Notes: generated from the sequence alone by a model not told the origin. DNA of 24,254 nucleotides from an uncultured Collinsella sp. (GCA_937950415.1 CALFDL010000309.1:1-24254); one strand, 5' to 3'. Positions 1-7,681 are shown, counted from the first letter of the stretch. Program-made: numbers and translations.

Positions 1-453
1 GTGTTCCAGAATGCCGACGCCCAGCTGTTCTGCGCCACGGTGGGCGAGGAGGTCGCATTTGGCCCGGCTCAAATGGGGCTGCCGGCAGACGAGCTCGAGC
101 GCCGCGTGCGCGATGCCATGGGGCTGTTCCAGGTTGCCGACCTCTCCGACGCCTCTCCCTATCAGCTCTCGGGCGGGCAAAAGAAGCGCGTTGCGCTGGC
201 TGCGGTGGTGTCGATGAACCCGGATATCTTGGTCCTCGACGAGCCTACCAATGGGCTCGACGAGGATTCATGTGACATCGTGGTCAACTTCTTGCTGGCC
301 TACGTCGCGGCGGGTAAGACGGTCTTGATGAGCACGCATCACCAGGATTTGGTGCGACGCCTGGGTGCCCGTGCAATCTATATCGATCGATATCACCATG
401 TGGTCGAGGCGCCCGTACCGTCGTATGGAACCGAAAACGGTGCTACGGACTAG
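1..453 (+). CDS. ABC transporter ATPase, ECF/CbiO type, C-terminal part (5' end cut by window)
   Basis: This is the C-terminal 150 residues of an ABC ATPase. The frame is open from base 1, which falls at the Q-loop (V-F-Q-N-A-D), so the Walker A part, roughly the first 80-100 residues, lies outside the window. Visible in order are the ABC signature LSGGQKKRVALA (about residues 57-68), Walker B ILVLDEPT (75-82), the D-loop NGLDE and the H-loop STHHQD. The sequence most resembles energy-coupling-factor or cobalt/biotin importer ATPases (EcfA/CbiO/BioM), which pair with an EcfT-type membrane protein and a substrate-binding S component to import vitamins or metals. The substrate cannot be told without the upstream genes. 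The first codon GTG is a Q-loop valine, not a start. The stop is TAG at 451-453. Confidence 0.88.
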   Translation: MFQNADAQLFCATVGEEVAFGPAQMGLPADELERRVRDAMGLFQVADLSDASPYQLSGGQKKRVALAAVVSMNPDILVLDEPTNGLDEDSCDIVVNFLLAYVAAGKTVLMSTHHQDLVRRLGARAIYIDRYHHVVEAPVPSYGTENGATD

Positions 454-473
454 TTGCTGCGTAGAGCGTGCGT

Positions 474-507
474 AGCCGCCCGCGCGGCTTTGCCGTGATG
501 GTATAGT
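474..507 (+). promoter_or_regulatory. Short hairpin and extended -10 promoter candidate
   Basis: An inverted repeat AGCCGC/GCGGCT (474-479 and 484-489) follows the ATPase stop but has no U-tract, so it is at best a weak terminator. Just downstream, TGgTATAGT (TG at 499-500, TATAGT at 502-507) fits an extended -10 element. No clear -35 is seen. Transcription starting near 514 would give a leader of about 20 nt to the next gene. Called by eye only. Confidence 0.35.
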
Positions 508-532
508 TATCCAGGTTTTTATGGGGGTGGCT

Positions 533-1381
533 ATGCCAAGCTGGAACATTCATATCGCTCAGACGGAGCGTTTGCTGGAGCGCACCGGTGCGCTTGCCAA
601 TAGCGTGCGCGACCGCAATGCCTTTTTGTTTGGCTGCGTGGTTCCGGATATCTTCGTGGGTTATATGGTCCCTGGCATCGCCGATCCCATCCCGTACCGC
701 ATCACGCACTTTGCCAAGCCTGAGCCCATCCCTAAGCCTCGTGAGCATGAGTTCTGGGATACCTATGTGGCACCGCTGCTTAAAAGTTCTCCCACCGGTG
801 CGCCGGCCGCGGCGACCTCGATTATCGAGGAACGCGAGCGGCTGAACCGCGTGCACTATCCCCAGCGCTACAAGGATGCCGAGCCGGTTGCCGGTCCCGG
901 CGCCTGTGAGTTCTCGCTTGCGTCCGAAGATGTGGCGCAGTCGTTGCTCGATTTAACGCTGGGCGTCTGGTCGCATCTGGTGGCCGATACCGTATGGAAT
1001 ACGCGCGTGAATCAGTACCTGGAGGCGCACGGCGGCAAGCCGTGCGAGGAATTCCGCATTAAAAAGCAAGGCGACTTTGACTGGTTTGGCAAGACGCTCG
1101 GTATTGTTTCGATTCCGCGCGCGACCGATCGCCTGTATACTGCGGCGACGCGTTTTGGGCAGTATCCCATCCAGAAGGAGTATGTACTCAAGACCATCGG
1201 CGTTATACACGAGATCGTGCGCGAAAACCCCGGTGAGCCCGATCATCCGCCATACCGCCTGCTGACCGAGGAGTTCTTCGACGCAACGTTTACCGAGGTC
1301 ATCGAGCTGACTGAGGCGGGCTTTGCGGCTCGCGTTGCCGCTTCTGACGTTCCCGCAGTCCCTCTGATCACTAGCTGCTAG
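533..1381 (+). CDS. Zinc-dependent phospholipase C family protein
   Basis: A 282-residue protein resembling the zinc-dependent phospholipase C family (PF00882), whose characterised members hydrolyse phospholipid head groups using three Zn ions. Likely metal ligands are visible: His7 (W-N-I-H), Asp39 (V-V-P-D-I), His59 (T-H-F) and the W-S-H-L-V-A-D helix with His148 and Asp152. This is the usual H...D...H...HxxxD order of the family. An in-frame ATG lies at 521, but the ATG at 533 is preferred because GGGGGTGG sits a few bases before it and the H-containing N-terminus then starts at the expected place. No signal peptide or membrane segment is evident, so the protein is probably cytoplasmic, unlike clostridial alpha-toxin. 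The real substrate is unknown. It is convergent with pyk. Confidence 0.75.
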   Translation: MPSWNIHIAQTERLLERTGALANSVRDRNAFLFGCVVPDIFVGYMVPGIADPIPYRITHFAKPEPIPKPREHEFWDTYVAPLLKSSPTGAPAAATSIIEERERLNRVHYPQRYKDAEPVAGPGACEFSLASEDVAQSLLDLTLGVWSHLVADTVWNTRVNQYLEAHGGKPCEEFRIKKQGDFDWFGKTLGIVSIPRATDRLYTAATRFGQYPIQKEYVLKTIGVIHEIVRENPGEPDHPPYRLLTEEFFDATFTEVIELTEAGFAARVAASDVPAVPLITSC

Positions 1382-1514
1382 CCGACGACTTGACTGTGAA
1401 CAGTTCATCCCAATTGACCAACAGTTCCCGTCGCAGGGCATCTTCGGTGGTACGCTCGGCATCGGAAAGGTTCGCGACTGAACACAAATCGATGAAGCGG
1501 CATACGAAGAAGGT
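1371..1514 (-). pseudogene. Possible coding remnant or small ORF downstream of pyk
   Basis: On the minus strand, the frame between the TAA at 1515-1517 and the TAG at 1371-1373 is open and reads like real protein (V-C-R-F-I-D-L-C-S-V-A-N-L-S-D-A-E, then L-L-V-N-W-D-E-L-F-T-V). It has mixed hydrophobic and acidic residues, whereas the opposite strand reads as Ser/Arg-rich shadow. No ATG, GTG or ribosome-binding site is found at its beginning, and it starts directly after the pyk terminator. It could be the tail of a decayed gene. I do not recognise the family. Confidence 0.3.
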
Positions 1515-1516
1515 TT

Positions 1517-1553
1517 AAAAAAGGGCCCGGAAGGCAAAGCCTTCCGGGCCCTT
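1517..1553 (-). terminator. Intrinsic terminator of pyk
   Basis: A perfect 15-bp inverted repeat (1521-1535 with 1539-1553, loop of three bases) is followed on the minus strand by six T's (1522 down to 1517). It lies about 30 bases after the pyk stop codon and is a textbook rho-independent terminator for the leftward transcript. On the plus strand the trailing T-run is only three bases, so termination of the phospholipase gene there would be weaker. Confidence 0.9.
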
Positions 1554-1582
1554 TGCAATGCAAATCTGCTTGCAAGTGCGAT

Positions 1583-3043
1583 TTAGCGCACCTGAGCGAC
1601 GTAAGCGACGTTGGTCGAGGAGACCTTGTCCTCGAGCTGGACGCTCATGCGGGGATCGCCGGCGGTAGCGACGGTCAAATCGCCGGCCTCGACGTAGCCG
1701 AGCTCCTTAGCGGTCTCGATCGCCTTGACGATCGTGCCGTTGACGGTGCCCTGGGTAATCTCGGCCTGGTGCGGGATAACGCCCCAGTACATGATCATCT
1801 GCTGGACAGCCCACTCGTGGCGGGAGAACGCGCAGATCGGCATGTTGGGACGGAAGTGCGAGATCAGGCGAGCGGTACGACCGGTGGTCGTCGGCACGGT
1901 GATGCACTTGGCGCCAACGGTGGTAGCCATGTTCACAGCGGACATACCCACAACGTTGTTGACGACGCGGGTGCCGTGAGCGTCAGCCGGAACCTCGAGC
2001 GGAGCGTGAGCCGGGAGGTACTTCTCAGTCTCGAGAGCAATGCTGGCCTGCATCTTGACGGCTTCGACCGGGTACTTACCGGCAGCGGACTCGCCGGACA
2101 GCATGACGGCGTCGGTGCCGTCGTAGATGGCGTTAGCAACGTCGGCAACCTCGGCGCGCGTCGGGCGCGGGTTCTGCTGCATGGAGTCGAGCATCTGCGT
2201 AGCGGTGATAACGGGCTTGTAGGCCGCGTTGCACTTGGCGATGATCTCCTTCTGGATGTGGGGAACGAGCTCGGGCTTGATCTCGATGCCCAGGTCGCCA
2301 CGGGCGACCATGATGCCGTCGGAAGCCTCGAGAATCTCGTCGAAGTTCTCGACGCCCAGGGCGCACTCGATCTTCGGGAAGATCGTCACGTGCTCGCCAC
2401 CGTTCTCGCGGCAAAGCTTGCGGATGCCGCGGACGGACTCGCCGTCACGGATGAAGGAAGCGGCGATGTAGTCGATGTTCTCGGTCAGGCCAAAGAGGAT
2501 GTCCTGACGATCGCGCTCGGTGATGGCAGGCAGCGAGATGTTGACGTTGGGCATGTTGACGCCCTTGCGCTCGCCGATCAGGCCGTCGTTCTTGACGACG
2601 CAGGTCATGTCCTGGCCGCTGACGGACTCGACCTCGAGGGCAACCAGGCCGTCATCGATCAGGATGAGGGAGCCCTTCTCGACCTCGGAGGGCAGAGCCA
2701 GGTAGTCGAGGGAGATGTGCTCAGCGGTGCCGTGGAAATCCTCGGACGTGGGCTGAGCGGTGACGACGATCTTATCGCCGGTCTTGACGGCAACCTTCTT
2801 GCCATCGACCAGAAGGCCGGTGCGGACCTCGGGGCCCTTGGTGTCAAGCAGGATGCCGACGGGCAGACCGAGCTCCTTGGAAATACGACGGACGCGCTCA
2901 ATGCGACCGTGGTGCTCGTCGTAGGATCCGTGCGAGAAGTTAAAACGGGCGACGTTCATGCCCGCCTTGATCATCTCGCGGATGGTCTCGTCGCTATCGC
3001 AGGCGGGACCCATGGTGCATACAATCTTAGTGCGCTTGTACAT
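1583..3043 (-). CDS. pyk: Pyruvate kinase
   Basis: A 486-residue pyruvate kinase, which converts phosphoenolpyruvate and ADP to pyruvate and ATP in the last step of glycolysis (cytoplasmic, usually a homotetramer). The N-terminus KRTKIVCTMGPA, the NFSHG motif, the DTKGPEVRTG segment, the catalytic FPKIE segment, MVARGDLGIE and the ATQMLDSM/PTRAEVADVANA region are all present, followed by the C-terminal domain with TTTGRTARLIS. The length is normal and there is no extra C-terminal PEP-utiliser domain. The ATG at 3043 is preceded by a strong GGAGGT on the minus strand. It is monocistronic, with its own promoter candidate upstream and a strong terminator downstream. The long plus-strand frame across it (1553-3082) is its shadow. 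Confidence 0.98.
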   Translation of the reverse strand: MYKRTKIVCTMGPACDSDETIREMIKAGMNVARFNFSHGSYDEHHGRIERVRRISKELGLPVGILLDTKGPEVRTGLLVDGKKVAVKTGDKIVVTAQPTSEDFHGTAEHISLDYLALPSEVEKGSLILIDDGLVALEVESVSGQDMTCVVKNDGLIGERKGVNMPNVNISLPAITERDRQDILFGLTENIDYIAASFIRDGESVRGIRKLCRENGGEHVTIFPKIECALGVENFDEILEASDGIMVARGDLGIEIKPELVPHIQKEIIAKCNAAYKPVITATQMLDSMQQNPRPTRAEVADVANAIYDGTDAVMLSGESAAGKYPVEAVKMQASIALETEKYLPAHAPLEVPADAHGTRVVNNVVGMSAVNMATTVGAKCITVPTTTGRTARLISHFRPNMPICAFSRHEWAVQQMIMYWGVIPHQAEITQGTVNGTIVKAIETAKELGYVEAGDLTVATAGDPRMSVQLEDKVSSTNVAYVAQVR

Positions 3044-3106
3044 TCAGACCTCCATCTGACATCGTCTTGCGCTGATAGATAAACCATAAGAAATAAAATC
3101 GAGTTG

Positions 3107-3112
3107 ATTATA
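3107..3112 (-). promoter_or_regulatory. -10 element of the pyk promoter
   Basis: On the minus strand 3112-3107 reads TATAAT, a perfect -10 hexamer, in an A/T-rich stretch about 65 bases upstream of the pyk ATG. No good -35 hexamer is seen at 16-18 bases. The base two before the hexamer is a G, giving a partial extended -10. Confidence 0.5.
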
Positions 3113-3337
3113 ACGAAATACCGACCGAATACCCCAAAAAAACGACCGTATGCCGATTAAGAAGTTCATTTTTTGCGGGAAAAACGGTATATGAAAAAAT
3201 TTTATCAACTGCTCTTACCGCTGCTATCTGGGCGATATTTCAGTTTGACGAAGTGCCGAAGAAAAAACGTTTTACCAACATTGAGCATCACACGGTCTGC
3301 ATCGTTGCACTCGAGCCGTGTTTCCAATTGGAATGTT

Positions 3338-3367
3338 TTGGCTAGACGCGCCGCTTTGGGGTACCAT
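3338..3367 (+). promoter_or_regulatory. Promoter candidate for the cation ATPase gene
   Basis: TTGGCT (3338-3343) and TACCAT (3362-3367) are separated by 18 bases, each matching four of six consensus positions. Transcription would start near 3374, just before the two hairpins of the leader, which gives a 5' UTR of about 110 nt. The match is moderate. Confidence 0.4.
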
Positions 3368-3381
3368 AGCCCCACTATCAA

Positions 3382-3485
3382 CTGCCGCTCAGCACGGCAG
3401 CCTTGATGAGCCCTTGCCCTTCTCCTGGGAATTATGATCGGGCATCAATCTGCTGAGTGGCCCGAATCCCAGGAGGGGACTCTAT
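3382..3485 (+). promoter_or_regulatory. Structured 5' leader with kissing hairpins and SD sequestration (candidate cis-regulatory RNA)
   Basis: Hairpin 1 is CTGCCG (3382-3387) with CGGCAG (3395-3400), closing a 7-nt loop CTCAGCA (3388-3394). Hairpin 2 has a 12-bp outer stem pairing 3419-3430 with 3467-3478, which covers the entire AGGAGGGG Shine-Dalgarno (3471-3478). Above it are a small bulge, two A-U pairs, an asymmetric internal loop and a 5-bp CGGGC/GCCCG inner stem (3439-3443 with 3460-3464). Its 16-nt loop contains TGCTGAG (3451-3457), the exact complement of the hairpin 1 loop, so the two loops could kiss. A competing helix (3397-3413 with 3440-3453) is also possible. This layout suggests translational control of the downstream cation pump, for example by a metal ion. 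No known riboswitch class was recognised. Confidence 0.55.
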
Positions 3486-6167
3486 ATGCAAAAGGAATAC
3501 CTGTCCGCCGCGGCGGAGGTGCTCAGCGACCAAGGTGTCGATGAGAACCTCGGCCTGAGCAACGACGAGGCGTCGTCGCGCCTCGCCAAGACAGGCCCTA
3601 ACAAGCTCGAGGAAGCCGAGAAGACCCCGTTGTGGAAGCGCTTCTTTGAGCAGATGGCCGACCCCATGGTCATCATGCTGATCGTTGCCGCCGTCATCAG
3701 CGCGCTCACGGGCATGGTCAAGGGCGAGGCGGACTTTGCCGATGTCGCCATCATCATGTTCGTCGTTATCGTCAACTCGGTGCTGGGCGTGGTCCAGGAG
3801 GCTAAAAGCGAGGAGGCCCTCGAGGCCCTGCAGGAGATGAGCGCGGCGCAGTCCAAGGTGCTGCGCGACGGCAAGCTCGTGCACCTGCCGAGCGCCGAGC
3901 TCGTGCCCGGCGATGTGATCATGCTCGAGGCGGGCGACTCCGTCCCGGCCGATTGCCGCGTGCTCGAGAGCGCCACGATGAAGATCGAAGAGGCTGCGCT
4001 GACCGGCGAGTCGGTGCCCGTAGAGAAGCACGCCAACGTGATCGAGCTTGCCGCGGGCACCGATGACGTGCCGCTCGGCGACCGTAAGAACATGTGCTAC
4101 ATGGGTTCCACCGTGGTGTACGGTCGCGGTCGCGCCGTCGTGGTCGGCACCGGTATGAACACCGAGATGGGCAAGATTGCCGGCGCTCTTGCCGAGGCCA
4201 AGGAAGAGCTCACACCGTTGCAGGTGAAGCTCGCCGAGCTCAGCCGCATCCTTACCATTATGGTTATCGTCATCTGCGTCGTGATTTTTGGCGTCGACAT
4301 CCTGCGCCACGGCGTGGGCAACGTTCTCACCGACCCGACTGCCCTGCTCGACACCTTTATGGTTGCCGTCTCGCTCGCCGTCGCCGCCATCCCCGAGGGC
4401 CTGGTCGCCGTCGTGACCATCGTCCTTTCGCTTGGCGTGACCAAGATGGCCAAGCGCCAGGCGATTATCCGCAAGCTCTCTGCCGTCGAGACCCTTGGCT
4501 GCACGCAGACCATCTGCTCCGACAAAACCGGTACCCTTACCCAGAACAAGATGACCGTCGTCAAGCACGAGCTCGCTGCGCCCAAGGAGAAGTTCCTGGC
4601 CGGCATGGCGCTGTGCTCCGATGCTCAGTGGGACGAGGAGCTGGGCGAGGCCGTGGGCGAGCCGACTGAGTGCGCGCTTGTCAACGACGCCGGCAAGGCG
4701 GGCCTCACTGGCCTGACTGCCGAGCATCCGCGCGTGGGCGAGGCCCCGTTTGACTCGGGCCGCAAGATGATGTCCGTGGTCGTCGAGACCCTGGACGGCG
4801 AGTACGAGCAGTACACCAAGGGTGCGCCCGACGTGGTGATCGGCCTGTGCACCCATATCTACGAGGGCGATAAGGTCGTCCCCCTGACCGAGGAGCGCCG
4901 CGCCGAGCTCGTGGCGGCCAACAAGGCCATGGCCGACGAGGCCCTGCGCGTGCTGGCGCTGGCAAGCCGCACCTACACCGAGGTTCCGAGCGACTGCAGC
5001 CCCGCTGCGCTCGAGCATGACCTGGTCTTCTGTGGCCTGTCCGGCATGATCGACCCGGTCCGTCCCGAGGTGGCCGACGCTATCCGCGAGGCGCACGACG
5101 CCGGTATCCGCACCGTCATGATCACGGGCGACCACATCGACACCGCCGTGGCCATCGCCAAGCAGCTGGGCATCGTCGCCGATCGCAGCCAGGCCATCAC
5201 CGGTGCCGACCTCGATCGCATGAGCGACGAGGAACTCGACGCACACATCGAGGATTACGGCGTGTACGCCCGCGTCCAGCCCGAGCACAAGACCCGCATC
5301 GTCGAGGCCTGGAAGTCGCGCGACCAGATCGTGGCCATGACGGGCGACGGCGTCAACGACGCCCCGTCCATCAAGCGCGCCGACATCGGCGTGGGCATGG
5401 GCATTACTGGTACCGACGTCACCAAGAACGTCGCCGACATGGTGCTCGCCGACGACAACTTCGCTACCATCATCGGCGCCTGCGAAGAGGGTCGTCGCAT
5501 CTACGACAACATCCGCAAGGTCATCCAGTTCCTGCTTTCGGCCAACCTTGCCGAGGTGTTCTCGGTGTTTATCGCCACGCTCATCGGCTTTACCATCTTC
5601 CAGCCGGTGCAGCTGCTGTGGGTGAACCTGGTTACCGACTGCTTCCCCGCGCTTGCACTGGGCATGGAGGATGCCGAGGGCGACATCATGAAGCGCAAGC
5701 CGCGCAACGCCAAGGACGGTGTCTTTGCCGGACATATGGGCCTGGACTGTGTGGTCCAGGGCCTAATCATCACCGTGCTGGTGCTGGCGAGCTTCTTTGT
5801 GGGCGTGTACTTTGACATGGGCTACATCCATATCGCCGATATGATCGCCGGCAATGCCGACGAGGAAGGCGTGATGATGGCGTTCATCACGCTCAACATG
5901 GTCGAGATTTTCCACTGCTTCAATATGCGCAGCCGTCGTGCGTCGCTGTTCACCATGAAGAAGCAGAACAAGTGGCTGTGGGCTTCCGCCGCGCTGGCGC
6001 TGGTGCTGACGGTGATCGTGACCGTGCAGCCGACGCTTGCCGAGATGTTCTTTGGCCCTGTGACGCTTGAGCTCAAGGGCGTTCTTGCCGCGCTGGGTCT
6101 AGCCTTCCTGATCATCCCGCTGATGGAGATCTACAAGGCGATCATGCGCGCGGTCGAGAAGGAGTAG
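3486..6167 (+). CDS. P-type cation-transporting ATPase, probable calcium pump (type IIA-like)
   Basis: An 893-residue P2-type ATPase that pumps a cation across the cytoplasmic membrane using ATP. It has an N-terminal cation-ATPase domain, the TGES actuator loop (173-176), the phosphorylation motif DKTGTLT with Asp346, the KGAPD nucleotide-binding motif and the hinge TGDGVNDAP (619-627). Residues matching the SERCA calcium sites are visible: P-E-G-L in M4 (Glu304), Asn687 and Glu690 in M5, and Asn714, Thr717 and Asp718 in M6. This supports Ca2+ rather than K+ or heavy-metal transport. Mn2+ or Na+ cannot be excluded. About ten membrane segments are expected, with four at the C-terminal end. The ATG at 3486 has AGGAGGGG seven bases before it, but that SD is buried in the leader hairpin. 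The gene stands alone. The 767-codon antisense frame is a shadow. Confidence 0.93.
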   Translation: MQKEYLSAAAEVLSDQGVDENLGLSNDEASSRLAKTGPNKLEEAEKTPLWKRFFEQMADPMVIMLIVAAVISALTGMVKGEADFADVAIIMFVVIVNSVLGVVQEAKSEEALEALQEMSAAQSKVLRDGKLVHLPSAELVPGDVIMLEAGDSVPADCRVLESATMKIEEAALTGESVPVEKHANVIELAAGTDDVPLGDRKNMCYMGSTVVYGRGRAVVVGTGMNTEMGKIAGALAEAKEELTPLQVKLAELSRILTIMVIVICVVIFGVDILRHGVGNVLTDPTALLDTFMVAVSLAVAAIPEGLVAVVTIVLSLGVTKMAKRQAIIRKLSAVETLGCTQTICSDKTGTLTQNKMTVVKHELAAPKEKFLAGMALCSDAQWDEELGEAVGEPTECALVNDAGKAGLTGLTAEHPRVGEAPFDSGRKMMSVVVETLDGEYEQYTKGAPDVVIGLCTHIYEGDKVVPLTEERRAELVAANKAMADEALRVLALASRTYTEVPSDCSPAALEHDLVFCGLSGMIDPVRPEVADAIREAHDAGIRTVMITGDHIDTAVAIAKQLGIVADRSQAITGADLDRMSDEELDAHIEDYGVYARVQPEHKTRIVEAWKSRDQIVAMTGDGVNDAPSIKRADIGVGMGITGTDVTKNVADMVLADDNFATIIGACEEGRRIYDNIRKVIQFLLSANLAEVFSVFIATLIGFTIFQPVQLLWVNLVTDCFPALALGMEDAEGDIMKRKPRNAKDGVFAGHMGLDCVVQGLIITVLVLASFFVGVYFDMGYIHIADMIAGNADEEGVMMAFITLNMVEIFHCFNMRSRRASLFTMKKQNKWLWASAALALVLTVIVTVQPTLAEMFFGPVTLELKGVLAALGLAFLIIPLMEIYKAIMRAVEKE

Positions 6168-6302
6168 GTCGAAAGGCCATCCTTCCCACCGGCCCGACCG
6201 CCTGCGGGGTTTCTTCTTCGCTGGTCCTCGCGCTTCGCGCTGCGGGATCGCTCAGAAGAAACCCCTCCCGGCGGGCGGGCCTTCGGATGACCTCTCGGGA
6301 CC
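6167..6302. repeat. Long imperfect palindrome (about 136 bp) after the ATPase gene
   Basis: Starting at the last base of the ATPase stop codon, this region folds on itself over its full length. A perfect 12-bp arm, GGGGTTTCTTCT (6206-6217) with AGAAGAAACCCC (6254-6265), is flanked by GGCCCG/CGGGCC (6191-6196 and 6276-6281). An outer arm GAAAGGCCATCC pairs with GGATGACCTCTC at G-U tolerance, and GGTC/GACC close the ends. The centre is a small CGCGC-TTC-GCGC-type hairpin. It has no U-tract and is separate from the true terminator that follows. Its size and symmetry suggest a dispersed intergenic palindromic element or MITE-like unit, but copies elsewhere cannot be seen here. Confidence 0.6.
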
Positions 6303-6324
6303 GTAAGCTGAGGAAAAGTTTGTG

Positions 6325-6357
6325 AGCTGGTCGGGCTTTGCCCGGCCAGCTCTTTTT
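6325..6357 (+). terminator. Intrinsic terminator after the cation ATPase gene
   Basis: A 12-bp stem (6325-6336 with 6340-6351, one G-U pair, 3-base loop) is followed by CTTTTTG, a classical rho-independent terminator. It overlaps the first codons of the longest possible rsgA frame (start at 6322), which argues that rsgA really starts further downstream. Confidence 0.9.
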
Positions 6358-6405
6358 GATTTAAAATACCTGCTCAGTTGTGATTTGTGGTGCTGGGAGG
6401 CGCTT

Positions 6406-7590
6406 GTGGGCAAGGCTAAGGCTAAAGCGAAGAAAAAGACGACGGGGGCGCGGGCTAAGCGCGATCGTCGTCGGAAGCTCGCGACCGAAGCCCCCGCGTC
6501 TGCCGAGGAGCTGCTGGCAAACGTGCCGGGACTTGACGCGCTGCAGGATGTTCCGGCGTTCGATGACCTGCCGGTCGATGAAGCTCAGCAGGCGGCATTT
6601 GACGACTTTTGCGCACATGTCGAGGACCCCGAGCAGATGCGGCTGGGTGCCGTGGTGCGCTTGGATCGCGGGTTTCCGCTGGTGGCGACTGCCGACGATA
6701 CCTTCCGCGCCGAGCATGCCGTGGGGTTTGCCAAGTCGCGCGGCGAGGACGAGGTCCTGCTGCCTGCCGTGGGCGACCGTGTGGCGGTGCGCCGCGCTCC
6801 CGGGCACGATATGGGCGTGATTGAGTGCGTGCTGCCGCGCCGTACGAGCTTTGAGCGTTGGCGCGGCCGTGCCCGTGGAGAGCGCCAGGTGCTCTGCTCC
6901 AACGTGGATAGCGTGCTAATCGTGCAGGCGCTCGGTGCCGGTGAGGTGCTGCTCGACCGCGTGGCGCGCTCGCTGGTGTTGGCGCTCGACTGCGATGCCG
7001 AGCCGGTGGTGGTGCTCACCAAAGCTGATCGCTGCGATGCCGAGGAGCTCGAGCGCGATCTGGACCGCGTGCGCTGCCTGGTGGGTCCGGACGTGCGCGT
7101 AATCGTGACGTCCTCTGCCGAGGGCCGCGGCCTGGACGAGGTACGCGCCTGCGTGCCCGCCGGGAGCTGTGCCATGATTTTGGGCGAATCGGGTGCCGGC
7201 AAGTCGACGCTGCTCAATGCGCTGCTGGGCCACGATGCGTTGGCGACCGGCGGTGTGCGCGAACGCGACGACCAGGGCCGTCACACTACCGTCGCGCGCG
7301 TGATGGTGGCGCTGCCGGGCGACGCCGGCGTGATCGCCGATGCCCCGGGCCTGCGCAGTCTACCGCTCGTGGGTCACGAGCGGGGTCTGGCGCGCGCCTT
7401 CCCCGAGATTGTCGAGGCATCGCGTGCGTGCCGGTTTGGCGATTGCACGCATACCCATGAGCCGGGTTGTGCCGTTCGCGAGGCCGAGGACGCCGGGCAG
7501 ATCGACAGCCTGCGTTTGGAAACGTTCCAAAACTTGGCGTCATCCATGCGCGTGAGTGCTCAAATGCTCGATCCCGATGTCCATCTGTAA
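6406..7590 (+). CDS. rsgA: Ribosome small-subunit biogenesis GTPase RsgA
   Basis: A 394-residue circularly permuted GTPase that binds the 30S subunit late in assembly and helps release assembly factors. A Lys/Arg-rich N-terminal tail precedes an OB-fold region. The G-motifs appear in permuted order: T-K-A-D (205-208, G4), S-S-A-E-G (G5), G-E-S-G-A-G-K-S-T (260-268, P-loop with Lys266), R-H-T-T (G2) and D-A-P-G (312-315, G3). A zinc-binding tail with Cys342, Cys347, His349 and Cys355 follows. The GTG at 6406 is chosen because GGGAGG lies five bases before it. The 84 upstream in-frame bases contain the ATPase terminator. The first 100 residues are longer and more charged than in compact family members. 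It is followed by its own terminator. Confidence 0.94.
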   Translation: MGKAKAKAKKKTTGARAKRDRRRKLATEAPASAEELLANVPGLDALQDVPAFDDLPVDEAQQAAFDDFCAHVEDPEQMRLGAVVRLDRGFPLVATADDTFRAEHAVGFAKSRGEDEVLLPAVGDRVAVRRAPGHDMGVIECVLPRRTSFERWRGRARGERQVLCSNVDSVLIVQALGAGEVLLDRVARSLVLALDCDAEPVVVLTKADRCDAEELERDLDRVRCLVGPDVRVIVTSSAEGRGLDEVRACVPAGSCAMILGESGAGKSTLLNALLGHDALATGGVRERDDQGRHTTVARVMVALPGDAGVIADAPGLRSLPLVGHERGLARAFPEIVEASRACRFGDCTHTHEPGCAVREAEDAGQIDSLRLETFQNLASSMRVSAQMLDPDVHL

Positions 7591-7607
7591 TTGATTTTTC
7601 CTATGAC

Positions 7608-7642
7608 AGCCGTCTCCCAACTGTTCGGGAGACGGCTTTTTT
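7608..7642 (+). terminator. Intrinsic terminator after rsgA
   Basis: A perfect 11-bp stem (7608-7618 with 7627-7637) with an 8-base loop is followed by a run of six T's (7637-7642). It cleanly separates rsgA from the pilus operon. Confidence 0.93.
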
Positions 7643-7681
7643 GCTGCGGAAAAGCCTCGAAACATGCAGTTTGCTGACGTA

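Larger units (their letters stand above)
3044..3485. other. Divergent intergenic region between pyk and the cation ATPase gene
   Basis: This 442-bp gap is clearly more A/T-rich than its surroundings between about 3080 and 3340. It holds the pyk promoter (leftward) and, at the right end, a promoter candidate and the structured leader of the ATPase gene. The open frame at 3173-3406 has no convincing ribosome-binding site, runs through the promoter/leader area and has low-quality composition, so I do not call a gene. Confidence 0.6.

Noticed and set aside
1553..3082. 509-codon plus-strand open frame across pyk
   Set aside because: It is the complement of pyruvate kinase. The minus-strand product is unmistakable and this frame has shadow-type Leu/Asp/Gly/Val composition.
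3173..3406. 77-codon frame in the pyk/ATPase intergenic region
   Set aside because: No convincing RBS, A/T-rich non-coding composition, and overlap with the promoter and leader.
3382..3485. Assignment of the ATPase leader to the yybP-ykoY manganese riboswitch
   Set aside because: The context would fit, but the conserved loop sequences of that class were not recognised. It is left as an unclassified candidate.
3432..5735. 767-codon minus-strand open frame across the cation ATPase gene
   Set aside because: His/Leu/Asp-rich antisense shadow caused by GC-biased third positions. The plus strand encodes a complete P-type ATPase.
6322..6405. Longer N-terminus of RsgA starting at 6322
   Set aside because: This stretch is the intrinsic terminator of the preceding gene, and a good RBS precedes the GTG at 6406.
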